Assembly (NCBI GenBank): GCA_963791885.1
Contig: CAWBUL010000006.1
Coordinates: 434,001 to 498,000 of the forward strand
From: CAVSUZ01 sp963791885
GTDB lineage: Bacteria > Pseudomonadota > Alphaproteobacteria > Acetobacterales > Acetobacteraceae
Direction: 5' to 3'
Length of the DNA: 64,000 nucleotides
The position numbers were made by a program, and so were the translations under genes. This document shows, in pieces, positions 1 through 10,099 of this stretch; the stretch's first letter is position 1; each line of letters starts with the position of its first letter. The notes under the pieces are model-generated. The model was given only the letters and a program-made list of their open reading frames with translations, did no database searches and was not told the DNA's origin.

Positions 1-555
1 CTCGAATTCGTGCTATCCCTGAACGGGGACCCTAAATTCGCCAGGCACCGCTGGGAAGGACATGTGGCGGATCAATCAATCGCATGTGTCGAGCGCTGGC
101 TCACGCGGGAAACCATCGAGTCATTCTTCCGAGTGATGAACACTTTGAAGACGGACCGTCCTGACATGTCGAAAGCACGTCGGGCGTTCTGGATGTCTTA
201 CCTTCCGCATATCTCACGCGCATGGCTCATTGCAGGTTCAAACGCAGTGCCACTTGCCGAAAAGGAAGGCTTTCGGTTCGGCATGCTCGAAGGAACGGTA
301 CAGGCAGATCATTGTGGTCTGATGCTACAGATTCAAAATATGAATGTGCTTGAGATGAACAAGAACGGAAGCGCGATATTCTGGACGTCCGGCACAAAGG
401 GACTGAAGGGCCTTTATGAAAAGTCCTATAACAGGAACATGTATCTGAAGAGGCGGGATGATAAGAACGTATTTGTGTTGATTCATAGTGGGAATTGGCA
501 GAGCAGGTTTCAGAACCGGATTTTGCAGATGACCGGTATCCAGCCCTCGCGATGA
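1..555 (+). CDS. zorC: ZorC C-terminal part (EH-signature protein, Zorya type I), 5' end outside window
   Basis: The reading frame is open from base 1; the GTG at position 10 is probably an internal codon, so only about the last 185 residues are present. In type I Zorya anti-phage systems, ZorC is a cytoplasmic EH-signature protein that acts with ZorD behind the ZorAB membrane motor. The visible part has an RAFWMSYLPH segment and a C-terminal HSGNWQSRF segment, in keeping with the EH-signature family as I recall it. The stop is 10 bases before the next start, so it shares an operon with the SNF2/Mrr gene. The family call rests mainly on this ZorC-ZorD order. zorA and zorB would lie left of the window. 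Confidence 0.6.
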   Translation, partial: LEFVLSLNGDPKFARHRWEGHVADQSIACVERWLTRETIESFFRVMNTLKTDRPDMSKARRAFWMSYLPHISRAWLIAGSNAVPLAEKEGFRFGMLEGTVQADHCGLMLQIQNMNVLEMNKNGSAIFWTSGTKGLKGLYEKSYNRNMYLKRRDDKNVFVLIHSGNWQSRFQNRILQMTGIQPSR

Positions 556-565
556 GGCAAAAGCA

Positions 566-3500
566 ATGACGAAGTACGATATAAAAGCTCTCACAATAAA
601 TGGTGGAATGAAATTTGAACTGGCTCGATCATCCGCCTTTGGCTTGAGCCGGGCCGTGCTCCCTTACCCGGAGTGGGCACTCGATATGCACCCTGGAGTT
701 AGTCTCCTAAAGCTTCTTGTTGAGAACGACTCGGCAGAAGTACGCGACGGATCAGTTATCGTAGATCATTCGACAGTAGCATGTATGGCGCCGAGCGAGA
801 TGGCAGTAATTGGCCTGCCCCCGATGTGTCCATACTCCCTTCACCTTCAGTCTAGCGGTGCAGTAGCAGACCCACAGTTTGGAATTCGTTCTTCCTGGAT
901 TTCTGAAGGTGGCGATACGGTCGCTGGATTAACTCGAGCGGGATGCCAGATCAAAAGTGTAGTCGAGCAGTTCACCCTTCCTGAGCCGCTCTTCTCATTA
1001 TTGAACGAAATAGATCGCCTAAATGGGCTAGGCCCCCTGTCGGGGGACAACCGCTCGATCGATGAACGAATGATCCAGTTCGATCGCGTCAAACTTGCCT
1101 TGGCGAATGCAACTGGGGACATAAAATCGGATTCGTACCTCGCAAGTATCACCATCCACCACGCAACCGGGATTGCCGTAGAGCCTAGCGAGGGAGCAGC
1201 TGACCGCTTCCATCCCGTGCTGTATGGGAATATGCGGGGTTCTCCGCCATCTGAAGAAAACGAGGAGGTTCAGGTTGTTCGCCAACCCCGCCTGCCTACC
1301 GAGCACGCGCTGAAGTTTAAATCGGTTCTCTTCCCCCGCCAGGGAGCCAGAAGCCATTACCGCCTTACCGATGGTGTATATGCAGTGGTCGATGAGCCGG
1401 TCGAAGCAGCGATCCGGGTTATCGAGCGCGTCAATGCGTCAGATGAAGAGACGAGAGCGGCGTTTCGGGCGAACCCGAGATCTTTCCTGAACGAGGAGAT
1501 CGAAAAAGCTGGCGGGGCAGGCGACATTCTGTGCGAAAGCACCATCCTGCGCGAGGCCATGGACTATGGCGAGCGGGTGCTCGGCGTCCAGGAGTGGAAT
1601 GGCGTCCATCTGTCGTTCAAGATACCCGTTTATTACAAGTGGTTCCCCGATGACGAGGGAAATGTCGAAACCTACACCCTGGACATTCCGGGCAGCCAGC
1701 AGCCCTTGTTTGTTCGACCAGACCAAGTTTCTAAGTTACGAGACACCATCGACAATGCCCTTGCCGGGGGTCGTAAGGATATCAGCTTCGATGGTAAGAC
1801 ATTCCCCCTAAGCTCGGAGCTTGTGGATACCGTCAACAAGCTTGTAGGACACGTCTCACCACAGATCACGGCGGCAAAGCCCAAAAAGGCTGAAAACACT
1901 TCCGGCAAACTTCTAGTCCTACGGGCTGCGGCGAACGAGGAGGACCTTATCTTCAATGCAAGTCTACGGGATCCATCGGGCACCCTGGCGCAGTCGCTCG
2001 TGGACGCGCCGCTGAAGACTTCGCCGATGCCGCATCAGAAGGACGGCATCAGTTGGCTCCGACACACCTTCATCTCTGGTATGCCCGGGGTGCTGCTGGC
2101 GGACGACATGGGGTTAGGAAAAACATTCCAAGTCCTTGCCTTCCTCTATTGGCTCAGGAGCCGAACGGCAGCAACTAAAAAGCCAATTCTCGTGGTGGCT
2201 CCGAAGAAGTTACTCGAAGTATGGTTGGAGGAAATATCGGGGCACCTTGGGAGCGATGGACTTGGGATTCCCGTACTCGCATATGATGAGAACCTCAGAT
2301 ACCTGAAGATTTCGAGCGGCAAGGACGGGCAGCTTGGATGTCATACCCTCGATGTGGAAAGGCTGCGCAGCGCGGATTGGGTGCTGACGACCTACGAAAC
2401 GCTGCGTGACTACCACTTCTCATTTGCGAAGGTCCGATTCTGCGTAGCTGTATATGACGAAGCCCAGAAGATGAAGAGTATGGCTTCGCTCATTAACAAT
2501 GCGGCGAAGTGCCAGCAGCCCGAGTTCACGGTTCTAATGACGGGGACCCCGATTGAAAACAGCGTGATGGACCTCTGGACTTTGCTGGATGTATCTTGGC
2601 CTGGCTTCTTGGAGTTGAGCGGAAAGGAGTTTGCAAAGACGTATGGCGACGGAGCGACCCCGGAGCAGCTTAACGAGCTCAAGCGGAGGCTCATAGAACC
2701 TGTAAGGATCGGCGATCGACAGTGCCCTCCTGTGATGCTTCGACGCTTCAAATCCGAGATACTTGTGGGCCTACCTAAGAAGGAGGAGCATGAGTGGCGG
2801 GAGGATATGCCGCCGGAACAGGCCAGGGCATATGATGCAGTTGTGGCCGAGCAGAAGGCCAAGCAGGTCCACCCGTTGCAGGCGCTACAGACGCTACGAG
2901 CAGTCGCATTCCATCCCAATCTCAAAATGCCAACCGGGCCCGGTGACCACGCCGGTCTCATAAATTCTTCAGCGCGATTCCGGGCACTATTTCGGATTCT
3001 TGATAAGGTATCAAGTACCGCAGAACGCGCCCTGGTGTTCGTTGATCTTCGGATGGGTCAGCGGGTTTTGGCGGAGCTCATCCGTTCGCGTTATCGTCTG
3101 CGGAAGCACCCGCAGATTATCAACGGTGATACCTCCACCAAATCCCTGAGAGAAATCAAAGCTGAATTCCAGAGCGGCCGTGGCTTCGAGGTTCTGCTTC
3201 TGGGGCCGCGGGCCGCAGGTTTCGGTCTAACTCTAACCGCGGCCAATCATGTCATTCATCTCAACAGATGGTGGAACCCGGCGGTCGAGGACCAGTGTAG
3301 TGATCGGGTTTATCGAGTGGGCCAGGATAAGGAGGTGACCATTCACATCCCGATCGCCGTTCATCCGAGCCTCGGCGAGCAATCGTTCGATGTGTTGCTA
3401 AACTCGATGCTTGGTTCCAAACGCTCGCTGAGCCGAGAAATCGTCGTCCCGACTACTATGACGGACACCGATTTCCGGGAGCTGTTCGACGCCGTTGTTT

Positions 3501-3950
3501 CGGGTGATGGCTCGATCGGGATCGATGGAATCGACCGAATGGGATGGCGTGAATTTGAAGATTGGGCAGCGAGTCAATTTAGCCGGGCTGGCTTCCAGCC
3601 ACATCGAACGCCGCGGAGCCACGATGGCGGCGCAGATCTGATTGTCCGGCCGCCCTCGGGGAAGATAGCAAGACCCATTATCTGCCAGTGCAAGCACCGA
3701 TCCCTGGGAGAAGGAATGGTTGACGAAAAAGCCATTCAAGACGTCCTCAGGGGCTCGCAAAGCCTACGACCGCTCCTATTCATGGATCTCTGATCCGATC
3801 CTGATCGCTGTGACCAACGGCAGTTTCACACTGGCGGCTCATAATCTAGCGCGGGAACACGGTGTAATCACGATGGATCGTGCGGAATTGCCTGGGCTGC
3901 CTGTGTGGGCCAAGAACCAGATTGGGGGCGGCGGTCGCTCAATGCACTGA
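566..3950 (+). CDS. zorD: ZorD: SNF2-family ATPase fused to Mrr-like nuclease (Zorya type I), apparent frameshift
   Basis: The first frame gives 1075 residues (566-3793). SNF2 motifs run in order: Walker A LLADDMGLGKT (about 510), DEAQ box, motif III LMTGTPIENS, and motifs V/VI with GFGLTLTAANHVIHLNRWWN and DRVYRVGQ. The C-terminus is an Mrr-like PD-(D/E)xK domain with GGADLIV followed by QCKH. In this frame the protein ends abruptly after LRPLLFMDL. The natural continuation (RKAYDRSYSW, then SDPILIAVTNG to GLPVWAK) is in the +1 frame through 3950. Dropping one G from the GGGG at 3750-3753 joins them as VLRARKAYD. ZorD is the helicase-nuclease effector of Zorya. Whether the shift is a sequencing error, a mutation or recoding cannot be told here. 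Confidence 0.82.
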
Positions 3951-4458
3951 TCAGATGCACCTGCCCCTTTTCGCAGATATTTTGCTAATTGCGGAGGCCG
4001 ACCGACTCTGTCGAAGAGCAGGTGCCAAATGCGTCGTGGCGCGAGAAATGCGGCCGCTAGTGGATGGAATCTGACGGAAAGGGCCGTCAAATTCCATCCA
4101 CTAGGCTTTATTTGGTGGGCCAATTCACCCGACGCTTGAGGGACGCAAGCGTCGGGATCGGACCACTGTGACTACATTCCGGCATAACTCCAAGTTCGCA
4201 TTTGCTAATGCGCAAGTTCCGGTACGGCATCATGACCTTACAAATCGGCGCGGACTGGCAGACAATCGTCCGCACCAGAGCTTCTGGGATCGGTCGTCAA
4301 TTACCGAGGGGGCCTTGCTCCTGCCGAGGCTGACAATTTCTTCCAGTTCGGGCACGTCCTTCATGGACGAAGTCGGATTCTATTGCGGAACAAAGGGCGA
4401 CGGTCTATGGGACGGAAAAGCAGGCTGATGTGTCTTGCGGCCTGCTCTTTCGCATCAG
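3951..4458. other. Intergenic stretch after zorD
   Basis: No convincing gene on either strand. It holds the strong hairpin at 4057-4104; the rest shows no recognisable coding or structural signal. Confidence 0.5.
4057..4104 (+). terminator. Long near-perfect hairpin downstream of zorD
   Basis: Two 21-base arms (4057-4077 and 4084-4104) are reverse complements with one mismatch, around a 6-base AAAGGG loop. The tail (GCTTTATTT) is only weakly T-rich. Its place about 100 bases after the zorD end fits a terminator, but a REP-like element is also possible. Confidence 0.55.
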
Positions 4459-5187
4459 ATGACAGTCACCGCCGGAAACACAATGATCTCTGAAGCAGTA
4501 GCGGCCTGTCTGGGTGCCGCGATTCTCCTGTTCCTGGCCATCACGATAGCGCTCCTTTTTGTCTTGCTCCGGCGCACCACTAGCCTGATGCGGGGGATGG
4601 TTGGAGGTGATCAGCAGGACCTCGTCGCCCGAGTCGAGAAGGATTTCCGGGAGTCAAACGACGGATTGCATCGCAGGCTGATCGAGCTCGATCAGGGCCT
4701 ACGCGCCACACTGGCAAACGGTATTCAAGAGGGTCTGGTCAAAGTCTTCGGCGAGATTCAGAAGGGCATGGCTACTCAGAACAACTCCCTGACCAACATG
4801 GGCGGGGCACTCAATCAACGCTTGGCTGCATCTGAGACGGCCGCGGCTGATGGTCGGGCAGCTCTTCTTCGGGAAATGAGAGAAGCCACTCGCATGACGG
4901 GAGAGGACCTTGGCAAGGTGCTAAAGGACTTCGGTGATCGTCAAAGGGAAGCTCTGACCGCAATGGCAAACGTGGTGAAGGATGAAAATCAAACTTCCCA
5001 CACCCAGCTGCATGAGTTCCGTCAGGAGGTCACTGATCGTCTTGATGCCGTCCGGAAGGCTTCGACTGAATTGCTGGCCAACGCCAATACTGTCTTCGCC
5101 GGGATCCAGAGTGCGATCGGTGAAGCTGAACAGAAAACCACGACGGCTCTGGCTGACCAGCACCGTCTCGTTGTTGATTTTCGCTGA
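4459..5187 (+). pseudogene. Membrane-anchored coiled-coil protein, truncated by IS21
   Basis: The N-terminus has one hydrophobic segment (about residues 17-37 from ATG 4459, rich in A, I, L, F), followed by charged heptad-like sequence to the end, so a long coiled coil tethered to the inner membrane. Start could also be ATG 4483. The layout resembles the N-terminal half of RmuC-type proteins, but no RmuC catalytic domain remains. The frame runs into the IS21 end at 5172 and stops at 5187. The missing 3' part is not on the other side of IS21, so the insertion was followed by deletion or rearrangement. Function unknown; next to zorCD it may be another defence gene. Confidence 0.5.
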
Positions 5188-5243
5188 GAACTGACCCGGG
5201 TTTTCCACCGAGAACTGACCCGGGTGAATTTATGGTTTGCGGG

Positions 5244-6035
5244 TCATACCGGGGTCAAGTTCTTGGCCTTTTCCTTTCGGCCCTTGTTGGCGGCCGAGCT
5301 GGCTTTGAAGCGGAAGCTGTCATTGCCGGTTTCCACGATGTGGCAGTGGTGGGTGAGGCGGTCGAGCATGGCGGTCGTCATCTTAGCGTCGCCGAACACG
5401 TCAGCCCATTCGCTGAAGCTCAGGTTCGTGGTGATGACCACAGAGGCCCGTTCGTAAAGCTTGCTCAGCAGGTGGAAAAGCAGCGCGCCGCCGGAGGGGC
5501 TGAACGGCAGATAGCCCAATTCATCGAGCATTACGAGGTCGCACCGCATCAGCCGATCCGCGATCTGACCCGATCGGCCCTGAGTTTTCTCCTGCTCCAG
5601 CGCATTGACCAGGTCGACGGTCCCGAAGAACCGAACCTTTTTGCGATGGTGTTCAACCGCCTGCACGCCAAGCGCCGTGGCGATGTGGGTCTTGCCGGTG
5701 CCCGGACCGCCGACGAGGACCACGTTGTCGGCGTTTTCGATGAACTCACACCGGTAAAGCTGGCGCACCAGGGCTTCATTGGTTTCGCTGGACGCAAAAT
5801 CAAAACCGCTCAGATCCTTGTAGACGGGGAAGCGCGCCGCCTTCAGCTGGTAGGCAACCGATCGAACCTCGCGCTCGGCGGTTTCCGCCTTGAGCAGCTG
5901 TGAGAGAATGGGGACGGCCGAATTGAACGCTGGCGCGCCCTGCTCCATCAGCTCGCCCGCGGCTTGCGCCATGCCAAACATCTTCAGGCCGCGCAGCATC
6001 ACGACAATCGCCGCCCCGGCCGGATCATGACGCAT
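5244..6035 (-). CDS. istB: IstB, IS21-family ATP-binding helper of transposition
   Basis: AAA+ ATPase that works with the IstA transposase in target choice. Walker A is VGGPGTGKTHIA and Walker B is LVMLDELGYLPF. The start at 6035 (MRHDPAG) follows an AGGAGG site and overlaps the istA stop; a longer frame upstream lies inside istA and is unlikely. About 263 residues, the usual IstB size. The gene looks intact. Confidence 0.92.
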   Translation of the reverse strand: MRHDPAGAAIVVMLRGLKMFGMAQAAGELMEQGAPAFNSAVPILSQLLKAETAEREVRSVAYQLKAARFPVYKDLSGFDFASSETNEALVRQLYRCEFIENADNVVLVGGPGTGKTHIATALGVQAVEHHRKKVRFFGTVDLVNALEQEKTQGRSGQIADRLMRCDLVMLDELGYLPFSPSGGALLFHLLSKLYERASVVITTNLSFSEWADVFGDAKMTTAMLDRLTHHCHIVETGNDSFRFKASSAANKGRKEKAKNLTPV

Positions 6036-7240
6036 GGCGGGCCTCCTGTAGCTTCTCGCGCAGGGCATCGTAGCGTTCGACGTCGGCACGTGGCTCCCGG
6101 TCCAGGGCCAAGGCCTGCGGAGCCGCGATCATTGCTGTGGCCGTGGATTTGCCGTCGATCAGCCGGTGCAACATGTTCAGCACGTGCGTCTTTGTCGGCG
6201 CTCCATCACTCAGCGCCAGTTCGACGGCACACAACACCGCATCTTCACCATGGTGCAGGACGAGGGCAAGAATCTCCACCATCTCCCGGTCGCCTCCGGG
6301 CTGCTTGAGAAGGTGCTGTTGCAGCCGCTTGAACGCTTCCGGCAATTCGGCGAACGGCGCGCCATTACGCAGAGCTCCCGGCTTGCGCTGGATCACCGCG
6401 AGATAGTGGTGCCAATCATAGATGGTGCGGCCGGGCAGATGATGCGACCGCTCGATGAGCCGCGCGTGTTCGCAGATGACTTGCCCTTCGGCAACGACAA
6501 CGACGCGGCCTGGATAAACCCTTAAGCTGACGCGATGATTGGCGAAGGACGCGGGCACGCTGTAGCGGTTGCGATCAAAGTGAACGAGGCAGGTGGGCGA
6601 AACGCGTTTGCCGTATTCAACAAAACCATCGAACGGTCTGCCAACGGCCATCAGGCATCCGACTTCACTTTGCCACGCATCGAATATCGAGCCTTGCTGG
6701 CTGCCGTGTGGAATCTCGCGCCATAGCGCTTGGCAGCGTTGTTCCAGCCAGTCGTTCAAGTCAGCCAGCGTCACAAAACGCGGCATGGTCTGCCACAGCC
6801 GATGACGCGCGTCCTGGACATTCTTCTCGATCTGACCCTTCTCCCAGCCTGAGGCCGGATTGCAAAAGTCAGCATCGAAAAGGTAGTGGCTGGCCATCGC
6901 GGCAAAGCGTGCATTGACCTGGCGCTTCTTGCCGACGCCAACTTGGTCAACAGCCGTTCTCATATTGTCGTAGATGCCGCGGCGCGGCACGCCGCCAAGC
7001 ACCCGGAACGCATGATGATGCGCGTCGAACAGCATCTCGTGCGTCTGCAGCGGATAGGCCCGGACAATGAAGGTGCGGCTGTAGCAAAGCTTGAAGTGCG
7101 CAGCTTGCAGCTTGGTCCGTTCGCCGCCGATAACGGCCCACTCCTCGCTCCAGTCGAACTGGAAAGCTTCGCCCGGCTGGAAAATCAGCGGAACAAAGGC
7201 CCCGCGGCCGGTCGTCTGCTGCTCCCGCTGCCGATCCGCC

Positions 7241-8441
7241 TGACCCTGCCCCCAAACTGTCCTCACTCATAACCAGAATCCGTTCTGGTTGTGGTCCGTC
7301 CTGGACCGGGTTGCGAACTCGTTCGGAGTAAGTCCACGCAGGCTGGTGTGGGGCCGATGGGCATTATAGTCGGCCCGCCAAGCTTCGATGATCCTCCGGG
7401 CTGCGGGCAAGCCCTGGAAGACGTGCTCATTGAGGCATTCGTCGCGCAAGCGACCGTTCAGGCTCTCGACGAATGCGTTCTGCACTGGCTTGCCGGGGGC
7501 GATGTAGTGCCAGCCGACACCGCGATCTTGCCGCCAACTCAGCACCACATGCGACGTCAGCTCGGTCCCGTTGTCGCTGACCACCAGCAAGGGGGCGCCG
7601 CGCCGTTCTACGATGTAATTGAGTTCGCGCACCACCCTGCGACCGGACAGCGATGTATCCACCACCAGCGCCAGGCATTCGCGGGTGAAGTCGTCCACCA
7701 CCACAAGCACCCGAAAGCGGCGGCCGTCGGCCAGTACGTCGGAGACGAAGTCCAGGCTCCAGCGCTGGTTCGGACCCTGTGGCAACGTCATTGGCGCGCG
7801 CGTTCCCAAAGCCCGCTTGCGACCGCCACGCCGCCGCACAACCAGTCGTTCCTCGCGGTAGAGCCGGAACAGCTTCTTGTGATTTAGCATGATCCCTTCT
7901 CGCCGCAGCAGAATATGCAAACGCCGATATCCGAACCGGCGCCGCTCGGCCGCCAACGCGCGGAGCCGCGTGCGAACCGCAGCGTCGCCGCCACGGCGCG
8001 ATAGGTAACGGAACACCTTCGGTGCAATGCTCAGCAGCGAACAGGCACGCCGCTGCGAATAGCTCTTCTCTTCAATCGCCCAGATCACAGCTTTCCGCCG
8101 CGAGCCGGGCGTCAGAAGTTTTTTCCCAAGGCTTCCTTCAGCGTCGCCACATCCAGCACCAATTCCGCCAGCAGCTTCTTCAGCTTGCGGTTCTCCTCTT
8201 CCAGAGCCTTCAGTCTCTTGGCGTCCGAGATCTCCATCCCGCCGTAGCGCGATCGCCAATTGTAGAACGTCGCGTCGCTGATCCCGTGCTTGCGGCACAG
8301 CTCCGTTACCGGCAGTCCTGCCTGATGGTCTTTCAGCACACCGATGATCTGCTCCTCAGTGAACCGGCTCTTCCTCATCTTCCGTCTCCTGGCGGGAACG
8401 GACGCTAGCTCAGAGCGGGGACATTTCAGGGGGCAGGGTCA
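7241..8441 (-). mobile_element. IS3-family element (IS407-like group) nested in istA
   Basis: Terminal inverted repeats TGACCCTGCCCCC are identical at both ends (7241-7253 and 8429-8441). A 4-base direct repeat CGCC flanks the element (7237-7240 and 8442-8445), the duplication size expected for the IS407 group. The element is intact, so the insertion is probably recent. Confidence 0.92.
7267..8378 (-). CDS. IS3-family transposase OrfAB (programmed frameshift)
   Basis: OrfA (8378-8112) has the helix-turn-helix around ELCRKHGISDATFYNWRSRY and a leucine-zipper-like tail. OrfB (to 7267) has the DDE core: D in WSLDFVSD, D in VVSDNGTELT, and E in FVESLNGRLRDE. The two frames meet at an A6 slippery run (GGGAAAAAAC) just before the OrfA stop, giving the usual -1 fusion transposase. 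Both frames are undamaged. Confidence 0.92.
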
Positions 8442-9019
8442 CGCCTTCCATGTGCGGGCGAACGCCGCAACACGGCCGTATGAGCCGTCAAAGCCGAGCG
8501 CGGCCAGATCCGCATGTAACCGCTTGATCGTCCGCCTCTGCTTGCGTGGCCTGCCGCTCTCCAGCTTTAGCCAAGCCGACAGTTTCTCAGCGAATGTGTC
8601 CAGCTTGCTCGGCCTCTCCGACACGTTGAAGGCCGGTTCCACCACGTCGCTCCGCAAGTATCTGCGGATGGTGTTCCGCGACAGCCCAGTCCTACGGGCG
8701 ATCTCCCTTATCGAAAGCTGGTCTCGAAGCGCCCAGCGGCGGATCACGCTCAGTAACTCCATGCTTATCACTCCCGTGACCCCCGCTGAAAACAGCCGGG
8801 GCGAGGTCAAAACATGGGTCAATTCTCATTGGAAAATCCGGCACCAGGTGGGTCAGTTCTCGATGAAACTCAACAACTGCGGGTTAGGCGCGGGAATCCG
8901 ACTTCGCGCCGCTGTCTAGCGGTACCCGGTACAAGGTTCGCGCAGGGGGATCACCTGAGCGAACCTGAAGCTGCTGCATCTGCGAGGATACCGAAACGCG
9001 ACGCTTGGAGGCGACCCTG

Positions 9020-9070
9020 CGGCCACTGAATCAGGACAACGAGAATTCGTATTCCATGGTCAGCGGCCGC
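9020..9070 (+). repeat. Direct repeat copy A flanking the HEPN/AddAB block
   Basis: About 50 bases related to 17697-17746 in the same orientation; both contain GAATCAGGA and end in GCGGCCGC. A second shared word, CCTGAGCGAA, lies upstream in each. Both copies can encode the same minus-strand tail (AAADHGIR). Possible attachment-site duplication at a gene's 3' end. Confidence 0.45.
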
Positions 9071-9082
9071 AAATGATTCTCG

Positions 9083-9382
9083 CTAGTAGGCCAACTCAAG
9101 CTCGCGCTGGATGCCTTCGATTGATTCGAGGCCCGCGGCCAACGTGTCATTCACCTTAGAGAAGCCGTTCCGGGCGCCAAATCCTAACACCGTCTCCCCA
9201 GGAAAGAATGGCGCGGCTCGGGTGATAAACGCCCTCCTCAAGAGGGCTGCCCCCACGCCCTCAAGCGTCACGCGGCCGATCACCTCCATAAACTCGTCAT
9301 CGTCTAGGATCGCCTCCCGCTCATTTGCGTCGTTCTCTGGGCTTTCCCGTGCTCTCTCCGCATGCGAACCTCCCAGACCCAA
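9083..9382 (-). CDS. Small hypothetical protein
   Basis: 99 codons with a Gly/Ala/Leu-rich middle (VTLEGVGAALLRRAFITRA) and a plausible soluble C-terminus. The start is uncertain: the first possible codon is TTG with no ribosome-binding site, and an internal ATG gives about 69 residues. No family recognised. It diverges from the next gene. Coding status is not certain. Confidence 0.35.
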   Translation of the reverse strand: MGLGGSHAERARESPENDANEREAILDDDEFMEVIGRVTLEGVGAALLRRAFITRAAPFFPGETVLGFGARNGFSKVNDTLAAGLESIEGIQRELELAY

Positions 9383-9403
9383 AAATTCACAAAGGATCGC
9401 TGC

Positions 9404-10048
9404 TTGACGTTTGATAACTCATTCGACGCGGAATGTCGCGTGTTCTGGGCTGACGCGCTGGCGACGGTTCTCGGGCCGAATCCCCCGACAAGCGCCACAT
9501 GGACCGGGCTGACGAGCATCCTTGAGGCGCTCAGGCCGTTTATGGCGCTACAACGAAACCACGCACACCTGCCGACGGGCGGCGGCATGGATTTCAACGG
9601 TATTGCTCTATCTGCGGAAAAGGGCTGCCTGGATTTTGATATCGGCGACCGTATTGTCTATACCGCTAAACCCGCAACGCTGACGATAGAGCACCTGCAC
9701 TCTTCCCCCACTAATTCATTCTTGTTATTACAATTGGCCAGACACCCAAGCTCTCCGGCGATGGAGTCAAAGAGCAAGGGGCGCGACTTTCTGCTGGAGC
9801 TCGCACCTGGCGAACTCGTAGACCGCGATGTGTGGGAGCGCGGGTATATCGAAATCGATGGGGATGGTCGTGAAGTTCCCATTCCCTTGGGCGCGCGCCA
9901 AGTGACCCGCTTTCTGGGTGGGAAGGTGCTGATTGTATCCAAACGGAGCCTCTGGAATTCGATCGCGGCAACCTACGACGGCCGCCACGACGGCATGACC
10001 GCGTCGGAAATCAGGGAGGGGATCATGGGCGCCTTGGGATTAGGGTGA
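9404..10048 (+). CDS. Hypothetical protein, about 214 residues
   Basis: The preferred start is TTG 9404, with AAGGA seven bases upstream; the ATG at 9362 lacks such a site. The protein is soluble and mixed alpha/beta with no motif I recognise. It sits 51 bases before the HEPN-like gene on the same strand, so the two may be co-transcribed as part of the same unknown module. Confidence 0.6.
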   Translation: MTFDNSFDAECRVFWADALATVLGPNPPTSATWTGLTSILEALRPFMALQRNHAHLPTGGGMDFNGIALSAEKGCLDFDIGDRIVYTAKPATLTIEHLHSSPTNSFLLLQLARHPSSPAMESKSKGRDFLLELAPGELVDRDVWERGYIEIDGDGREVPIPLGARQVTRFLGGKVLIVSKRSLWNSIAATYDGRHDGMTASEIREGIMGALGLG

Positions 10049-10099
10049 GCCCATGATAATTTTTGAGCGCAGATCTGGACATGTTCAGGGGACCAGATA

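Larger units (their letters stand above)
6025..8762 (-). pseudogene. istA: IstA, IS21-family DDE transposase, split by IS3
   Basis: The N-terminal part (8762-8442) has the helix-turn-helix REIARRTGLSRNTIRRYL; the C-terminal part (7240-6025) has the integrase core beginning FQFDWSEEW and later EKGQIEKNV. They are separated by the IS3 at 7241-8441. Removing the IS3 and one copy of its 4-base duplication rejoins the frame perfectly (FARTWKADRQREQQ). IstA is therefore inactive in this copy, although istB and both ends remain. Confidence 0.9.
5172..8875 (-). mobile_element. IS21-family element with nested IS3
   Basis: Ends are related inverted repeats: TGTTGATTTTCGCTGAGAAC at 5172 and its counterpart (reading TGTTGAGTTTCATCGAGAAC on the minus strand) ending at 8875. 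The GAGAACTGACCC motif repeats just inside the left end and, in variant form, the right, as in IS21 multiple end repeats. It encodes istA and istB on the minus strand. No target duplication is visible at the flanks, which supports a rearrangement after insertion. Confidence 0.85.

Noticed and set aside
5232..5903. 223-codon plus-strand ORF opposite istB
   Set aside because: Antisense shadow of istB, which has full AAA+ motifs.
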